A stretch of DNA of 64,000 nt, taken from assembly GCF_000002995.4 (NCBI RefSeq), contig NW_025062479.1, positions 12,505,721 through 12,569,720 on the forward strand. The letters are read 5' to 3'. Under the pieces are notes generated by a model. The model was not told where the DNA came from. It made no database searches and saw nothing but the letters and a program-made list of their open reading frames with translations. Made by a program: the position numbers and the translations under genes. The DNA comes from Brugia malayi (Eukaryota; Nematoda; Chromadorea; Rhabditida; Onchocercidae). Positions 23,065 through 40,100 of this stretch are shown here, in pieces. Numbering within the stretch: the first letter of the stretch is position 1; every line of letters begins with the position of its first letter.

Positions 23065-24516
23065 TTGACCACAAAGGTACTACTATTAATAGAACAAGCG
23101 ATTGCCTGCAGAAAACTTTCAGTGGAATAGTTAATTCTTCTGTGCTTTCTCTGACATCTCTCCCTTTCATAGTGATGTTTCGCAACTAGTATTTAGATCC
23201 CTAATTATTGAATAGCTGAACCCAGGAAGACGTTTGGTTTCGTTTGTTCTATTCATAACCCATAACCGTATGACCTTTAACCCGTGCAGTATACCAGTTC
23301 CTACATTCTATTTTCATTAATTCAACTTCAGGTTTTCCTTTTGATCCAGCGGTAGCCTTCGACCTACAAATTTTACAGAAGCAACCACCTGCACCGGTTT
23401 GTTTAGCATATCCTCACGCTCTGTTCAAGTTTTTGAGATGTTCGAAATCATCAGTTGGGTCCAATGAGCAGAATGGTGCGGAGAAGACAGTTAAATAAAA
23501 CAAGTCATCCACATTCGTAGCGCGGAAAGTGGCGTTGCTGCCTGAAAGTAATGCTGAAACGACAGAAAATCGTACGAGAAGTCAAGTTGATAAGCCGAAT
23601 TATGGAAGTTTAGGAGCAAAAGTGTGCAGAGAGCTAACTACAACAAATTAGCTAATTAAATAAGCAGTTAACTAATAAAAACAAAATAAAAAAGGGATGG
23701 AGAGGAAAGACATTCTTCCTTTTTTCAATCCTAGTTCATGAGAAGGAAAAAGTTCTTCACTAGGCCATTACTTACTGTTGAACTTGTTTAAGTTCGGTTT
23801 ACCATAACTGTAATTGCACGAAAACATAATGTTTCGAAGTCTGGGCCAGTATTGGTAGCTGTGTTTGTCACTCGTGTCATCTTACTTTCCCATTACAGGT
23901 GCTTTGCTTTTGCTTTATCATTCACTCAGGATCGAATAGTGGGAATATATGTTAATTTGCCTCATGAAGGAAAGTTCCATGCTTAACAGTCTCAAGCTTA
24001 AATGTCCAGTTTTCTTTCTCTAAGAATTAAAGCTTCAGGCTTCAGGCATCACAAATAACACAACCATTTCTCACTCTTAAAATTTCTCGTTTTTGCTGGG
24101 GACCTCTCGTCACTTTTGCATCTAACATTTCGGATTTGCTGTTCTCACTGACCGCAGCCCGTGATTTACCATTTATCGGAAAGGACGAATTCAATTCTTT
24201 TGAATTATCTGTTTCTCAATGAAATAGCGGGTGGGGGTCTGGTTTCGCAGTGGTCATCTGATCTGCTATCAGACTGCTTGCTTTGGTATAAATCTGTTTG
24301 ACCACAAATATAACAAACATTTCTCATTCCTAAAATTTCTCATTTATTGGGGGTCAATGTACAGTACTGTTGGAGAGCGGACAATGTATTAATACGGACT
24401 TACTGTGTTCCTTTATTTTAATTCAGTATATATGCAAATGCTGCTGTAAGGCGCTTTTTCCTGTTGCTTTCCGATTTTACAAATATGACATCCCTTAGTT
24501 TTGTAGGAATACAAAA
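23065..24516. other. Upstream region of aspartate aminotransferase, with one candidate exon
   Basis: About 1.45 kb. A possible terminal exon lies at 23332-23498 (+): after TCAACTTCAG a 54-codon frame runs to TAA, reading GFPFDPAVAFDLQILQKQPP near its start. It matches no family I know and no partner exon was found. The rest holds the presumed promoter of the downstream gene and nothing else recognised. Confidence 0.35.
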
Positions 24517-27642
<3,126 letters not shown>

Positions 27643-27697
27643 ATGGGACGCTAAATTTTGTGATTTACAGTAAAGTTCTTTGTTAAGTGGGTTAAAG

Positions 27698-27703
27698 AAT
27701 AAA
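27698..27703 (+). terminator. Polyadenylation signal AATAAA
   Basis: Canonical AATAAA 56 bases after the aspartate aminotransferase stop codon. Confidence 0.65.
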
Positions 27704-28859
27704 GTTACAGATACAAGATTGCAAATAGTCGCATAAAGTGTATATATTTCCGATTATCGCCTAATTTCCAAAAAAAAAAAAAAATGATATATTTTTTACT
27801 TTACAATAAGCTTATCCATATTGTGTATACCAGAAATTGGCGCTGTCTTTTTCGGTGATTTTCAGTTTTTCTTTTCGTACAGTGTTTTCCAGTTTAATCT
27901 TTGTAACTGTTTCGTTTTACAAATCTTGTTAATCGGCAGTGCTCGCTATGTATAAACAAAAAAAAAAAAAAACCTATGGTTATTTTAAAAAGAGAAAGAT
28001 GGACTAAACAACTGAAAGTAAGGACATTTGGATAGACTTAATGGTTTTGTATAATCTGTCAACGTCATAGTAAAAAGTATCAGTTTTCTTTGGAGGAAGG
28101 AAGTATGCTGAACAATCTAACTCTTGTGAATATTTACATTATTGCATATGAGAAATGTCTGTGACGTATAATGGAATTTCAGTAGCTTAATACAGATAAA
28201 ATTTAAAGTCGTTAAAATGCTAGACGACCAGTTGCGAGCCGGAAAGCTATCCAGTCGCTTATATCAAGTATTGTCGTGTAGAGAGGTGTGCTGAATGAAC
28301 AACAGTTTCAACTCCTTCTGTAGAGTTAAACCTGATTCGAGATAATTTGCTAGTATCGCAAGTTCTGGAATAGACTGGAGAGAAAAGTGCTGAGCTTTTC
28401 CCGAAGAAATTTCTGTCTCTGCTCATTATAACTATTTCTGGAAATTTTAACAAAATGATCCACGACTAGACTTTACAACAGTTTACTATTGGGAGATAAC
28501 ATTATAGCCACTAGCAATTTCAATGAAATTTGAGAGGAAGGAAAAGATTCAAACGAACGAACAAATCGCGATGGAGCAAACAGTAGTTGGTGAGATGACA
28601 AGAACGATCAAGAATAGTTAGTTGATCAAGCAATAAGGATCAATGAGATGTGAGTGTGAGTGTCCGAGTAGTGTGCCGTCTGACATCTGTTTTCATTAGC
28701 AGAACAATTTCAGTGCAAAATAACCGAATATAAAATAATAAGTATACCCATAGAAAGTATTTATTAGAAACTGAAGCTGGGTAAATTTGTTTGATGTTTA
28801 AGCATGCAATCTTATTTGTTCAGCAAACATAGGTGGTTCAGAAAAAAGAAAATGGTATG
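27704..28859. other. Convergent intergenic, GOT to PDZ gene
   Basis: About 1.15 kb between two convergent 3' ends, with A-runs at 27771-27784 and 27956-27972. A minus-strand frame at 28259-28453 has no recognised match. Nothing else is seen. Confidence 0.45.
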
Positions 28860-31800
28860 TCAACAAGCACCTGGTCCGACTATCGGTAAAAGAACTATCT
28901 TCACACTACTCTTGCCAGCAATTAACGCCTGAACATATTCTAGATCTTCACCTTTAACCAGTTCGTCTTCCACATAGATAATCTCATCACCCACCGATAG
29001 TACCGATGTCAATGAAGGTAATGATACTCGGGAAACGAAGATTCCTGAAAAAACTCGAGATTTGTGGACAGATCTGAACTTTCAGTAACGATATTGGCTG
29101 TTCGGGTTTTACTGGATTAGCTTTCTGTTCTTTAAAGTTTTCTTTATACCAGCTGTGAAACATGCTTTTAAAATCAACAAGTTAACAATCTTCTAGTATT
29201 TGACTAGAGGATTTAACTAGAGGGATTATTGGTGTACCGCAGTGATTGGGACTCAATTAGATTAATCTTCGGAACTTGCGGGTTCTAGAAAATATTCCGC
29301 ACTGAAGAAAAAACATACCATGTTTTTGGTTAAATATTCCAGTAGCGATATAAAAACCGAATGGACCTGGCTGAAGCTTTTCAATTAGGACAATTCGCAA
29401 GCCTCTGTGATCGAGAGCAATTAACTGGGCTCGAACAGTCGGTAAATGTGACCTGCAGGATAAGAGAGATTGATGGTCTATATTTATTTTCGAGCACTTA
29501 CCGTGATATTCAAATTAGCCATCAAACTTACTACTTTCTTAAACTACATGTTCTGGTGCTTAGTCAGAAGCACTTACGAGAGGTCATTCATGAAAAAAAA
29601 AAACTAAGCAAAAAGATGAAAATACCGATGAAATAAAGGAACGCAGCTATTCATATAGCTGTTGGCCATTTTAGAATCGAATGCGCAATACGCCCGACCA
29701 ACACTCTGTGAACGACCGCTAACTCTTCGTACCCTCCTGTAATGCTGAAGTTCACTTCACTTCATTTTCGAGAAATTTTCAGAGTTCATCTCCGAAACAT
29801 TTTCCAGCTCAGAAGGCCTAAGAATTCGTTGGATTCCTTCAGCATCTTCGGGATCTCAGCTTTTATTTAGAACTTCACTATTTCCCTGTTATCGAGGAAC
29901 ATTTTTAACCTGGTCCAGTTATGAAGAAAGTGGAAGATTTGGTTTGTGCATGCCAATTCCTACAAAATTTAAGAAGTGAAATGCAAACCTTTGTCTATCA
30001 AAGATAGGCTGCTGCTGAGTAGCTCCATCATACACAGTGCAATCGAGCGACAAATCCGGAAGGCGACATCCGCTGCTCAAGCGCGTGCCATCCGTAACCG
30101 AATCATGACCTCCCTCCATAACACTAAGATTATCAACGCTACGCATCAGGTAAGAATTATTAATGGTAGCTTCATCTTTTGGCTGCAACAAAAACAACCT
30201 TATGTAAACAACTGTGTTTCAGTTCAATTTCGGAATCAAAGCTGTCATCTGATACGGATCTTACTAAGAAGAAGGATGTAATACGAAGACAAAAAAATGA
30301 ATCTCTTAACTTTATTTTCTTCAACTATCAACCAATACTCATGTTGCCCTCTATCCTTTCACCCACTCCGCTTGAGTTACTCCTTTGCTACCTGAGCTAC
30401 TCCTTTTGTTAGCAGTAGTTGACAGGTCAGCTCAATTAATTCAGTCTCAATTGCATCCCATATTAACTAATTAACTGGCTCGCCCAAACTTGAAATGGCC
30501 CAGGTATTCAATAAAATCAATGGATTGTCCGAAAAGTCCTTGTACAATACGTATTTTCTTATGATACAATTGAACATTCTTGGTGTGTTAACAATGAGAA
30601 ATACTAATTCATTTATTTTATTCTATCTTTTTCTAATGCTGCATTTCCCGATTTATTGCATTAGAAAATAATTTCAGACCACTTGAAATTCCGAAATTAT
30701 ATCTTGCCATCATTGCTTTAGCAACTGTCGGATAGTGCCCAATTAGCAAAACAAATTTACAGTATGTTGTCTGAGTATTTAATGTGAGCCAAATCAATTG
30801 ACGAAATTGTTAAATAATCATCTTCAACCTGATGCAAAGTAATCTCGATGACTACTTTTGCCAATCATTATTTAACTCATCACCTTATATGATGAGTAGC
30901 TTTGGGGTGGATAACACCAGTCAATGGATCCACGGCGCATCTCTAGAGCCGACGATTCACAATGCATACCACGCGGTAATGATGCCGAACGATTACGGAA
31001 ACGTCGCATTATTCGATAAGATGGTTCCTGAAAGAAAGTTTAAGGGGCGAAGGAGATTCTAACACACTGTGCTTTCTATAATTTAAATTCTTTGCTTAAA
31101 AAGAGCTCCAAATAAAATGCTATTGCAGTGCAACGTTTTTTGTTATTTGCAAAAAAAAAAAAATGCTATTTGTAGCCCAGCAATTTCATTTGAAAAGCTA
31201 TTTGGTGTCACTTACATTGGAGATGTCAACTCAGTCAATGCAAATGTTGCAAGAGAATTCATGGCTATATGTGCTTGAGAATAGACATAAATATTTTCAT
31301 ACTTCCTATAACTTTGCTAAATGTCGCAGCTTTAACTATTCAGGATTGATATGTCACATGTTTCTTTATTTAATTATCTGTTCAAAACAAGCAACGATTT
31401 CAAAAGGAAATGTTGCTGTTAGAAGTAGTTTCAAAAAACTACTTTCATTAAGAATTATTTTAGGGCAAGATTCAAAATGATACGTTTGGATGAGTGATGC
31501 ACTGGTCATCATTACGTATAAGTCTTGTCATGGGCGCAGAATAGCCCGGCAAAGTTCGATCGTCCTCGTCATGACTCGACTGCAAGTGGCTACTGTAACC
31601 TGCAAACATATTAGACGGTACCGTACACTAGTCATGTGGTATTTTCTCTCTCTCGTACTGAAAAACTCAAGTACTGAAATTACTAAAATAAATCGAGTGC
31701 TGTCTCCTTTTGAAATTTCTTGAAACACATAAGGGGATATCCAGACAATGTGACACTTATGTTAGATATCAACAATATTTCCGGTAAATTCGAAAGTGAC

Positions 31801-34800
31801 TGAATCCGGATTCTATTTGCGAATTTAGTTTAGTGCATTTATTTGTTTCTGTCCTTGACATAATTTGATAAAAATGAGAAAAATCTGGTTCGATTTCGGA
31901 TCAAAAAATTTGAACCCAAGCATTCATATCATTTAACAAATTTTACTACTTCAAATGAATACCGAAGTTGAATTGGTAGTCGATGGCATGATGTTGGCCT
32001 GAAAGCTTATTGATGGTACCACTGTTGCTCCTGCTAACGACTGCGGGTAGTACCAGATCAGGATTATTCGAAGACACTGGTGATGTCAGTGTCGCTGTCT
32101 CCATGCTCGGATAATGAAGAGAACAGCCGGAATAATTAGCGCAACTATTAACAGATACCAGGTTGATATTATCGAAGCCGGATGAAGAGGACAAGGAACT
32201 ACCATCCATTGATAACACCTTCCAGTAATAATTATAATGAAGATAATTAGTAAACAAATCGCTTCAATTCCTGAGCATAAATTTGGACTAAGGACCTGAA
32301 GACACTGAAATCTCGAAACTTTGGTCCTGAACACAGTTACATACAGCATGGACAGTGCTAGTTATGTGTCTTCGTCTTCAAGTTGTGTTCTTCATTCGCT
32401 CTTTAATCTTTGAAACAAGTCCTTCCCCATTTCTCTACTTCTGAGTCATATCTCGACCTAATTCGCAACTTTGTTAGGAAGTCTTCTGTAAAATTTATTT
32501 CCGCTATATTTCGAGTTGAGACAGCTACACCGTAATTTTTGTAATAGCTAAATTTGAATCGGAACAAAGAATAATCGAGGACTGCAGGTACCTGATCTGC
32601 AAATCGAACTCGGTGTTGTTTTCCGTTCCTTGATGTTTGGCTATTGCGGTTCGTTTGCAGTCTTTCCGGTAAACATTTTTGGTACGGGAGTGCAGATAAA
32701 TTTGTGTGCACTCCCCTAAAAAACAATTAGATTTAATTAATCCGATATATGCCAAAACACATGTTCCTCCTACAAATATTGCTTGGACAAATCTACGAGA
32801 GAGAGAATTTGTTATGAGAAATGTGAATAGTAGTGACAGTATGAATGACATTATCATATGTCCTTGTCCAGCTACAAACAAAACTGTTCAATTAGTAGTA
32901 GCACTGGTGGCAAGGAGGAATGCAAAATAAAATAATGATTTCCTCATCCGTCAACGCAATACCGACAGGGCAACTAAACTGATCGATCGCCCGGTATTCT
33001 TTCAAAAGCCATTTTAATAGCAATACCAACAAATAGTGATGGTGACCGGAAGTAACAGTCTCACTGAGAAATTACTCTGATAAAGAGATATTTCTCTTGA
33101 CCACTTCTTTAGTTTATTAGCTTTACTATTTGATTTAATTCTAACGATAACTCCTTCCCTTCATCTCCAATATCTTTGTTTTCATTACATTATTCATTTG
33201 TTGCTTTTCTTTCCAATACTTTAAAATCTTCCACACGTCAAACAATGAAAGTTTTCCCATTCGGAAGTTTATAAAAATCAAAGTATTAGTCATAAGCGGT
33301 TATTTTCTTATAAAATTATGACTTATCGAGAGTCTAATGGAGTAGTAAATTTCATGAGCCAAATGATTTAGCAAATAGATACAGTCACAACTTCACACAT
33401 TTGCGCACAAGTAGATCATACCACGCAGTTTTTGGTGTTAAATACTCGCGATACACGGGCATATCAAATTTACGTTGTAGCTTTTTTGATTTATTATCAA
33501 AAAACCCTGAATCGATATGCCGTGGTGATAATTGATTGTCCGAGTCGGCGCATATACCTGAATCCGTATCACTATCTCCTGGCTGCGGAGGTAATTGGCC
33601 ACCACCTATAAATCATTTTGCCAAAGGTAATTTATATTAATTTATAGTGATGTTAATTTGTATTGCAATTTCACTACATTAATGCCTGTGAATTAGTATT
33701 CCATCGCAAGATGCAAACAGTTTTTCTGCTTCCTGTTAGAGCTGAACTTTTCCTGAGCGAATCGAATGTAAACCTAGGCCATCTTAACTATTCATCTAAT
33801 TTACGTTTCAGCAACATCACTATACTAATTTACGTTTCTAATTTACGTTCAATTTACGTTTCGGAGTACCATCTCTTTTCTATTCAAGAAATCAATGCGG
33901 TAAAGATTCAATGATCATAGATGATTCATTCAATCAAGAAACTGACGCACATTTTAAATGCATTCAACCGTCCAAAATGACACTGAAATTCATTCTCAAA
34001 TTTGTTGCAATTGTTCGACAAATATTCCTCAACTATGGAAAAACGAGGCAGAATGTAGTAGGAAGGAAAGTAGGAGAGGGCAAAAGAAGAGGGAGAGACA
34101 GAATGATGAAATTAAATGAACGGAACGGATACGACTGGAAAAGGAGACTGAATGAAAAGAAGCCTAAGAGACGAAACAACCCTCACACCGATCCTTTTCT
34201 CCTGTTCGTATCTTAATTCTTGATACCATTACCTGATGCTACATGTCATTGTTTGTCTTACTCTTTTGCTTGTGGAAGTATCATTTCTATCAATCCATAG
34301 TAGGATAAATTGAAGCCCTGTTTTCCGGATCAACACCATCAGCTTCATTTTGTTATGATATTTAACTAACTAAAAGCGTTTCCATAGCTATCAAATTGAG
34401 TGCCATCTTCCAGTTCATATTTTTATATGTTTCTCAGTCTAAAATGGATCTCCTACGACTTTCAGGTGATTAGATGACGGAGAGAGAATGTTTGTTAGCA
34501 ATAGCAATAAACAAGTACGCGACAATTTAGGGTAAGTTCTGAAGTCTAACATTACCAGCAATGCTTCTTGAAAGACCGTGTCGGTACTGCAACTGATTCA
34601 TCCTTGGTTTTGGTGGTGGATTTGGCGGTACTTTCATCATTATTGCTGTGGGATTTTGCATACTGTCTAAAATATTGTTTAAATCTGAGCGAATAAGTAT
34701 ATTTAGATTTTATGGGTTTTAAAAACGATTGAAATGATATGCATCATTTCTCGACAAATAAGAATTAATTAACTAATTAAGATTCTCTGCAGTCATCAAA

Positions 34801-37133
34801 ACAGCGCCTTAGCAATTAAAAATTTTATCAAAACTTGAAATCTCACAAAATTTCTAAGAAATATGAGGAAAGGATATAAGTAGAAAGCTATAAGTAAACG
34901 AACATATTAAAGTTGTTTCCAACTAGCTGTAATATGCCCTTTTGCTTATGCTAAATTCTATCAATCCTGTTAATATTACCAAATCCAGTCAAGATCAGTC
35001 TCTCAGAAGCGACTTGAGATTGGAACACATAACTTCACTATGTATATCTGTTTTTGTTAAAGGAACGGAATTTAAAAATGAAGATATTTTACGATTTCAG
35101 GGGCAAGTCGCTTTTATTTCGATCGCGACGTACGTTCCGTTAGGGCGACAAATGATTACGTTAATAATTAAAAGTTTTTACACCTGTTGGTTTGGATTTC
35201 CAGAGTTGGATTCTAAGATGAGAATCCTATACCTTTGTTAGTAACATGAAGCTAGAAGAAGCAAACAAAATCAACAAAGTATCAAAATTTTGCGAAAATA
35301 TTTCCCATACTATCCTGATGTAAGGGGTCAGAGAAGTAGAAATGAATTTGGAATCATTTAGTTCGGCCATTATTAATGATACAATTAAATGGAAACTTTA
35401 ATGGAAATGAGGAAGAAGTATAGAGAGAAGGAACATTAAAAGTAGTACAACTCTCTGTTTACAATACTTGGGATTCACTATTTGAATATCAATCTTTGCT
35501 AAGACTTTTCTGTCATCCTTTCTATTTCCGAAGCTATTTCAAAAACGATTCATTTTAATTCACTAACCGCCGTTCATAAACCTAAGCCATGCTACCAAAT
35601 AAAGTTCTAAAATTTATGTATTTTAAAATTCTGTCCGTCTTTCTTTTTTATATGTTTGTTTAAGAAGTAAATATTCGAGAACTAATAGTATCGGAACGGT
35701 TTTTTCAATTATGATATAGGTTTCGCGAAAGTAACATACTATTGTGACAAGGTGCAGGAATTATACAGATGATAAGGGGCAGAAATTATACAGCGAGATT
35801 GCCTAGATTTCATATCATGGAATCTCGGAAACAGCAGAAGAATTCTGATTTGAAAATCATTTTTGAATTCTTTTGGCAACAACCTTTTCTCAATTTTTTT
35901 TTTTTTTTTTTGTTTGTCTAATACATTTGATGAGAGCATATTCTGAACTTTCAATCTGAAAAGACTGCAAATGATCCAATTTCAAGTACATATACAAACT
36001 AATTCACTTTTCATGACAATGACTAATTAATTTAAGCGCTGATCTGATTTAACTGAGATAAATGAGATTCACTTAGTGTAGATTATAAAGTATATCTTAT
36101 AGAAGTCAAGGTATCAGTTGGCAGAAAGGACGAAAAGAAAAGCCTTTATGTTTGTAAAAGTATTTAAATTATATATGAGAACAAAGTTATCGATTTGAGC
36201 TTTGATTTTACAAAAAGTGCCCACAAATCTGGTTGCTTCCATTTTCTAATTATTAGTTTTAAGAAGAAACTTCAAGCATTATTTGTCAAATCACTTGTTA
36301 GATGAAATAAACCGAATGAGCTGGCATTGTGGATGATGGATGAATAAACAGAACAGAATGATAATGTGAAATTACTTCCGGAAACACATTTCCGGTTGTA
36401 TTTCTCACATGAAACCACTTTGCTTGAATAGCATCAAACTTCCAATAAAGAAACAACTGTAGAACCAACAACTGAAGACAAAAAATCTTAGATTTTGTGT
36501 CATTAATGAATAAATGTTCAATTGCAGTTGATGTGTACAATTGCGATAATATAACGAAGTGATCGGAAGCCCGCACTTAACCAATTAATTCACAATTTTA
36601 ACACATCTAATTAATATGGATTAATTATTGCTCTTCTTTGTTGTTACTGCTCAGAGCACTGAAAGAAAGAACTTTGACGGCCTTTCTATGTGCCAACAAT
36701 TTCATCGAAGAGAAAATAGCATCAAACATATTGGCTGCGCTCTTTCAAAATAGCTATTATTGGTTGAATCGCCGTCCCAAGTCATTTCAATTGGTTATTC
36801 CGATTGTTTGATTATTTTTATGGTTACAAGATAATACTACAATTTCACGATTTGAGCTCTTTTATCATTTTTATTTATTATTTAAAAAACTCCTTACTGT
36901 TTAACTCCACTAACTCATAGTATCCGAATTTATGGAAAGTAATAATAATAAGCTTGAAGCGAGAATAGTGCTACGAGGGATGATGCCATCTCTGAATATA
37001 TGTTATGTTACTCCAATTCAAACCTGAAGTTTCCATTGGACAAGTATGCAGTGACAGGAGCAACCGGAAGGAGCGGAAAAAAACATGTATGGGACATGTC
37101 ACCTTCTGCACCACCAAATATAATACCAGCCAT
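28860..37133 (-). CDS. PDZ-domain protein with a PAR-6-like PDZ
   Basis: Thirteen minus-strand exons fit in phase: 37133..37024, 34662..34556, 33605..33422, 32715..32592, 32218..31963, 31599..31484, 31027..30970, 30263..30199, 30182..29989, 29817..29761, 29736..29626, 29452..29319, 29044..28860, for 566 residues. Only the C-terminus is a known domain: a PDZ at about 476-557, LRIVLIEKLQPGPFGFYIAT, GIFVSRVSLPSLTSVLSVGD, EIIYVEDELVKGEDL, closest in pattern to the PAR-6 PDZ (GFYI carboxylate loop, GIFxSR) but with a shorter insert. There is no PB1 or CRIB motif. The remainder is low-complexity and Ser/Pro-rich, with PPNPPPKPRM near residue 50 and RVRFADQ at 169-175, an RVxF-type PP1-docking pattern. 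The first exon has an in-frame stop upstream of ATG. The role is probably scaffolding (inference). Exons in the middle rest on phase and splice consensus only; acceptors at 32219 and 37133 upstream are weak. Confidence 0.68.
34663..37023 (-). other. Large intron of the PDZ gene
   Basis: A 2.36-kb intron if the first-exon assignment at 37024-37133 is right. It is AT-rich, with a run of T at 35899-35910 and only short open frames on either strand. A plus-strand frame at 34942-35241 has no match and lacks splice context. Nothing functional recognised. Confidence 0.45.
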
Positions 37134-40100
37134 CAATATCACCAGAACACATTATGAATAGAATAGAATAGAAAGATGCTGCTGTCTTGAAAGAGAAAAT
37201 TGCGTGCCCACTCCTTCTTCACAATATTCTTATTTTGAACATTTAAGCGCAAACTTCCGCAAGTTGCTTTGTCGGCACTTTTGCAACTTTACTTTCCGTT
37301 GAAACATTAAATATTAACGAAAGTCAATTTGCGAAATGGTCAACAATCTCATTGGCAGTGTCTATTGAGATAGTGATAAGGAATGCACAGAGAGATAAGG
37401 CTAAGTAATGAAAGAAGAACTCTCAGCCGTAAGTGTAAGTGGTTGTACAGAAATTCTTGTGTCATCCTTGATTGTTTCTAGGATTGTGGTAGTGAATTAC
37501 CATTTTCTTTTCAGGTTCTTTCTGTGACGTCTTCTGTCTTCCCTCAATTCTGGATGATTAGTATTTGGGATTAAAAGTACATAGTATTTCTTTATGATTT
37601 TCAAAAACTAAAAATATAAACAGAAATCAGAAGTTAACATAATATGAACGACATAATTTGGTGGAAGCAAACAAAGGGAAGAAAATTAATCGCTGAAAAT
37701 CGAATTGATAAGAGAGAGGAGAAGATCAATTCTCTTAAAATAATTCGTCTGCCAAGATAAATCGTTTCCCGAAATCTTAATCGGTATTCACTTGCTCAGT
37801 AAATACCTGTTTGGATTTGAAGGCATATAATTCTCAAATTTTAAATAAGTTCTTAAACTGCTTATTTATTTAGGAAGTAATGATTGGCAAATAATTTGTT
37901 TGTATGAGGAAAGAAAGCAGCAAAACAGAAAACTGATAGTCAATCAATTTGGAACATTTCATATGCTACAAACTTTGAATGAGTTTGGGAAAAGTAAGAT
38001 AAGAGTAGAACGAAATGAAAATGAAAGCAAAGAAAAGCTTAGTTGCAAGACTGATGGATTTAAGGGAGTAATAGAAATAAACAAAAAATAAGTAACGGCA
38101 ACGTGAAGGCAGAATTGAAAGACATTCTTCAAAGTTCAAATCCATTACAAATTGATGGAAGGAAGAGGAATTGATTTTGACTGGATTAAACTTACTTGAA
38201 TTGAATTAATTGAAGATAAATGCAAACTTGAATCGGACCGAAAAGAAGTTCAGTTGATTTGATAAGACTAAATTAAATAACCCGTTATATACAGTTATTT
38301 ATTAATAAATAATATACATTCATCTCAACACCATTTCAGAATACCTAACGCAGTTTTATTTATGCTATAGAGTTACTAATTGTTGTATTAATTTCAGGAT
38401 TAACTTCAAGAAGATACGTTAAAATTCTGTTTTGTAAGATGTTCAATGCATTGCACACTGGATTAAATAATTCCGCAATTCTGCCCCTCGAATTGTTCGT
38501 TTTATAGTAAATTTTGCTACCCTAATTGTTTCCACGATCAAGGCCATAATCAAAAATGAATAAAGATGAGGTGACTGATATTTTGATTTGAATTTCTAGA
38601 ATAATTACTTTGAAAAATCTTCATTCCATATACCTCCAGTTTTGGACGTTAGTTGAACGTAGGGAACTTCTGCATTCCTGACCCATTTTAATCTGATCCA
38701 CTGTATCAGCCCTTTTAGATGACTATTTTTTTCTTTCTCCACTTTCCGACCTCTAATTATTGCAGTCCCTTCAAGCTACGATAACAGATAAATTAGCCTG
38801 AAAAATTCTTTTCCAAAGTTACTGCAACTAGACTGAAAATTGGTCTATTAGCGCAGGTCATGGACCACACTCCAGCTTCTTTCGTCGGGAGAAGTTCATA
38901 TGTGAAGCACAAACAATGAAATCAAATGTAGTGTTACAATAAGCCGCAGAGTGTGAACAGATGTGATCATCGTCACACGAAATATTGTTCTCATGAGGCT
39001 TGGTCACTAGCTATCGAAATGAGGATTCATTTGAGGAATGAGTCATTTCTGCTAATATCATCTCATCTGACACTTAATTTTTATGCTAAAATATCTGTGA
39101 GTGCTGTCATTCCTTGCTAAAGATAAAAACGATTTGATTTTAAATCAGTTTTAATTTGTGTGATAATGGCAGATTCAGTTCCGTGTGGTGACCTTTTCAT
39201 TAATTCGATATGATTTGATCCTCCAAATAATTCCATGAAAGAAGATAAGTGAATATATGAAGGATGACGGAGTGTAAATGAATCAGCAGAACTGATTGCC
39301 CAAAAAGTTAATTTTCAAAAGAATGGCAATTGAAAAAAGGCTATAATGCTACTTCTGCCGTAACCAGCCGATCTACCCATATTTCATTTACCAGTCAAAA
39401 TGTTCGCGTATTATAGTAACTCAGTTCAAATTTTAAATAAATTATTGAAATGCAGTAAGAATGGATGGTGACTCGATGAGGAAAAAATGGTAAAAAGAAA
39501 TGGAGGTCGGTCACAGTACAATCAAAGAAAAAGGTCGTTATAAGAAAGATAAATGGATGGAATATTTTAATCTCTAATTGTAAATCATTCGTTCATTCCA
39601 AATGTAAATAATATGTGTGACCTCAAAATGAACTAAATTCATCAACTTTATCGAAATAGAAAAGGTAGCAAATGAGTAATTCTCTTTTTTCAAATTTCTA
39701 ATTCTTCCAGGTAACATTTAATAGGGAAGATGTACACGTCAGTTCACACTGCTGATGTGGACATTTACGCAAGCAGGAAAGATAGACACAGAGGCTGGAC
39801 AAGACGAAACGAGCAAAGCGACAAGAGATCATCAGAGTTGAACATAGTCTTTCTTAATAGTTGGCTAATAGCTCAATTGTGGAATGACAAAGGAATGCAC
39901 CCAATCCTAATTTGAAAAAAGATGAAAGGAAGCAGAAACACTGACGGAGAACCAAGCACAACTAATTCGCAGGAAAAAGCTTTGAAATGCTACATCACAC
40001 TGATGTAATGAAATATAAAACAAGTCGCAATGTCTCCGACTAGGGCATTATTCGATGGTGCCACCGATAAACAGTTATTCACACTGGAGAACCAGAAAAA

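Noticed and set aside
22847..23068. Plus-strand frame in the GC-rich island
   Set aside because: GC-rich sequence lowers stop frequency; composition, terminal pairing and the oligo-T end fit a non-coding RNA better.
30832..31062. 76-codon plus-strand frame starting MQSNLDDYFCQSLFNSS
   Set aside because: It is antisense to a phase-consistent minus-strand exon of the PDZ gene (30970-31027) that has its own splice sites.
39730..39915. Plus-strand frame MYTSVHTADVDIY after a TTCCAG
   Set aside because: Could be a small gene but there is no family, no donor and no neighbouring exon; not enough to call.
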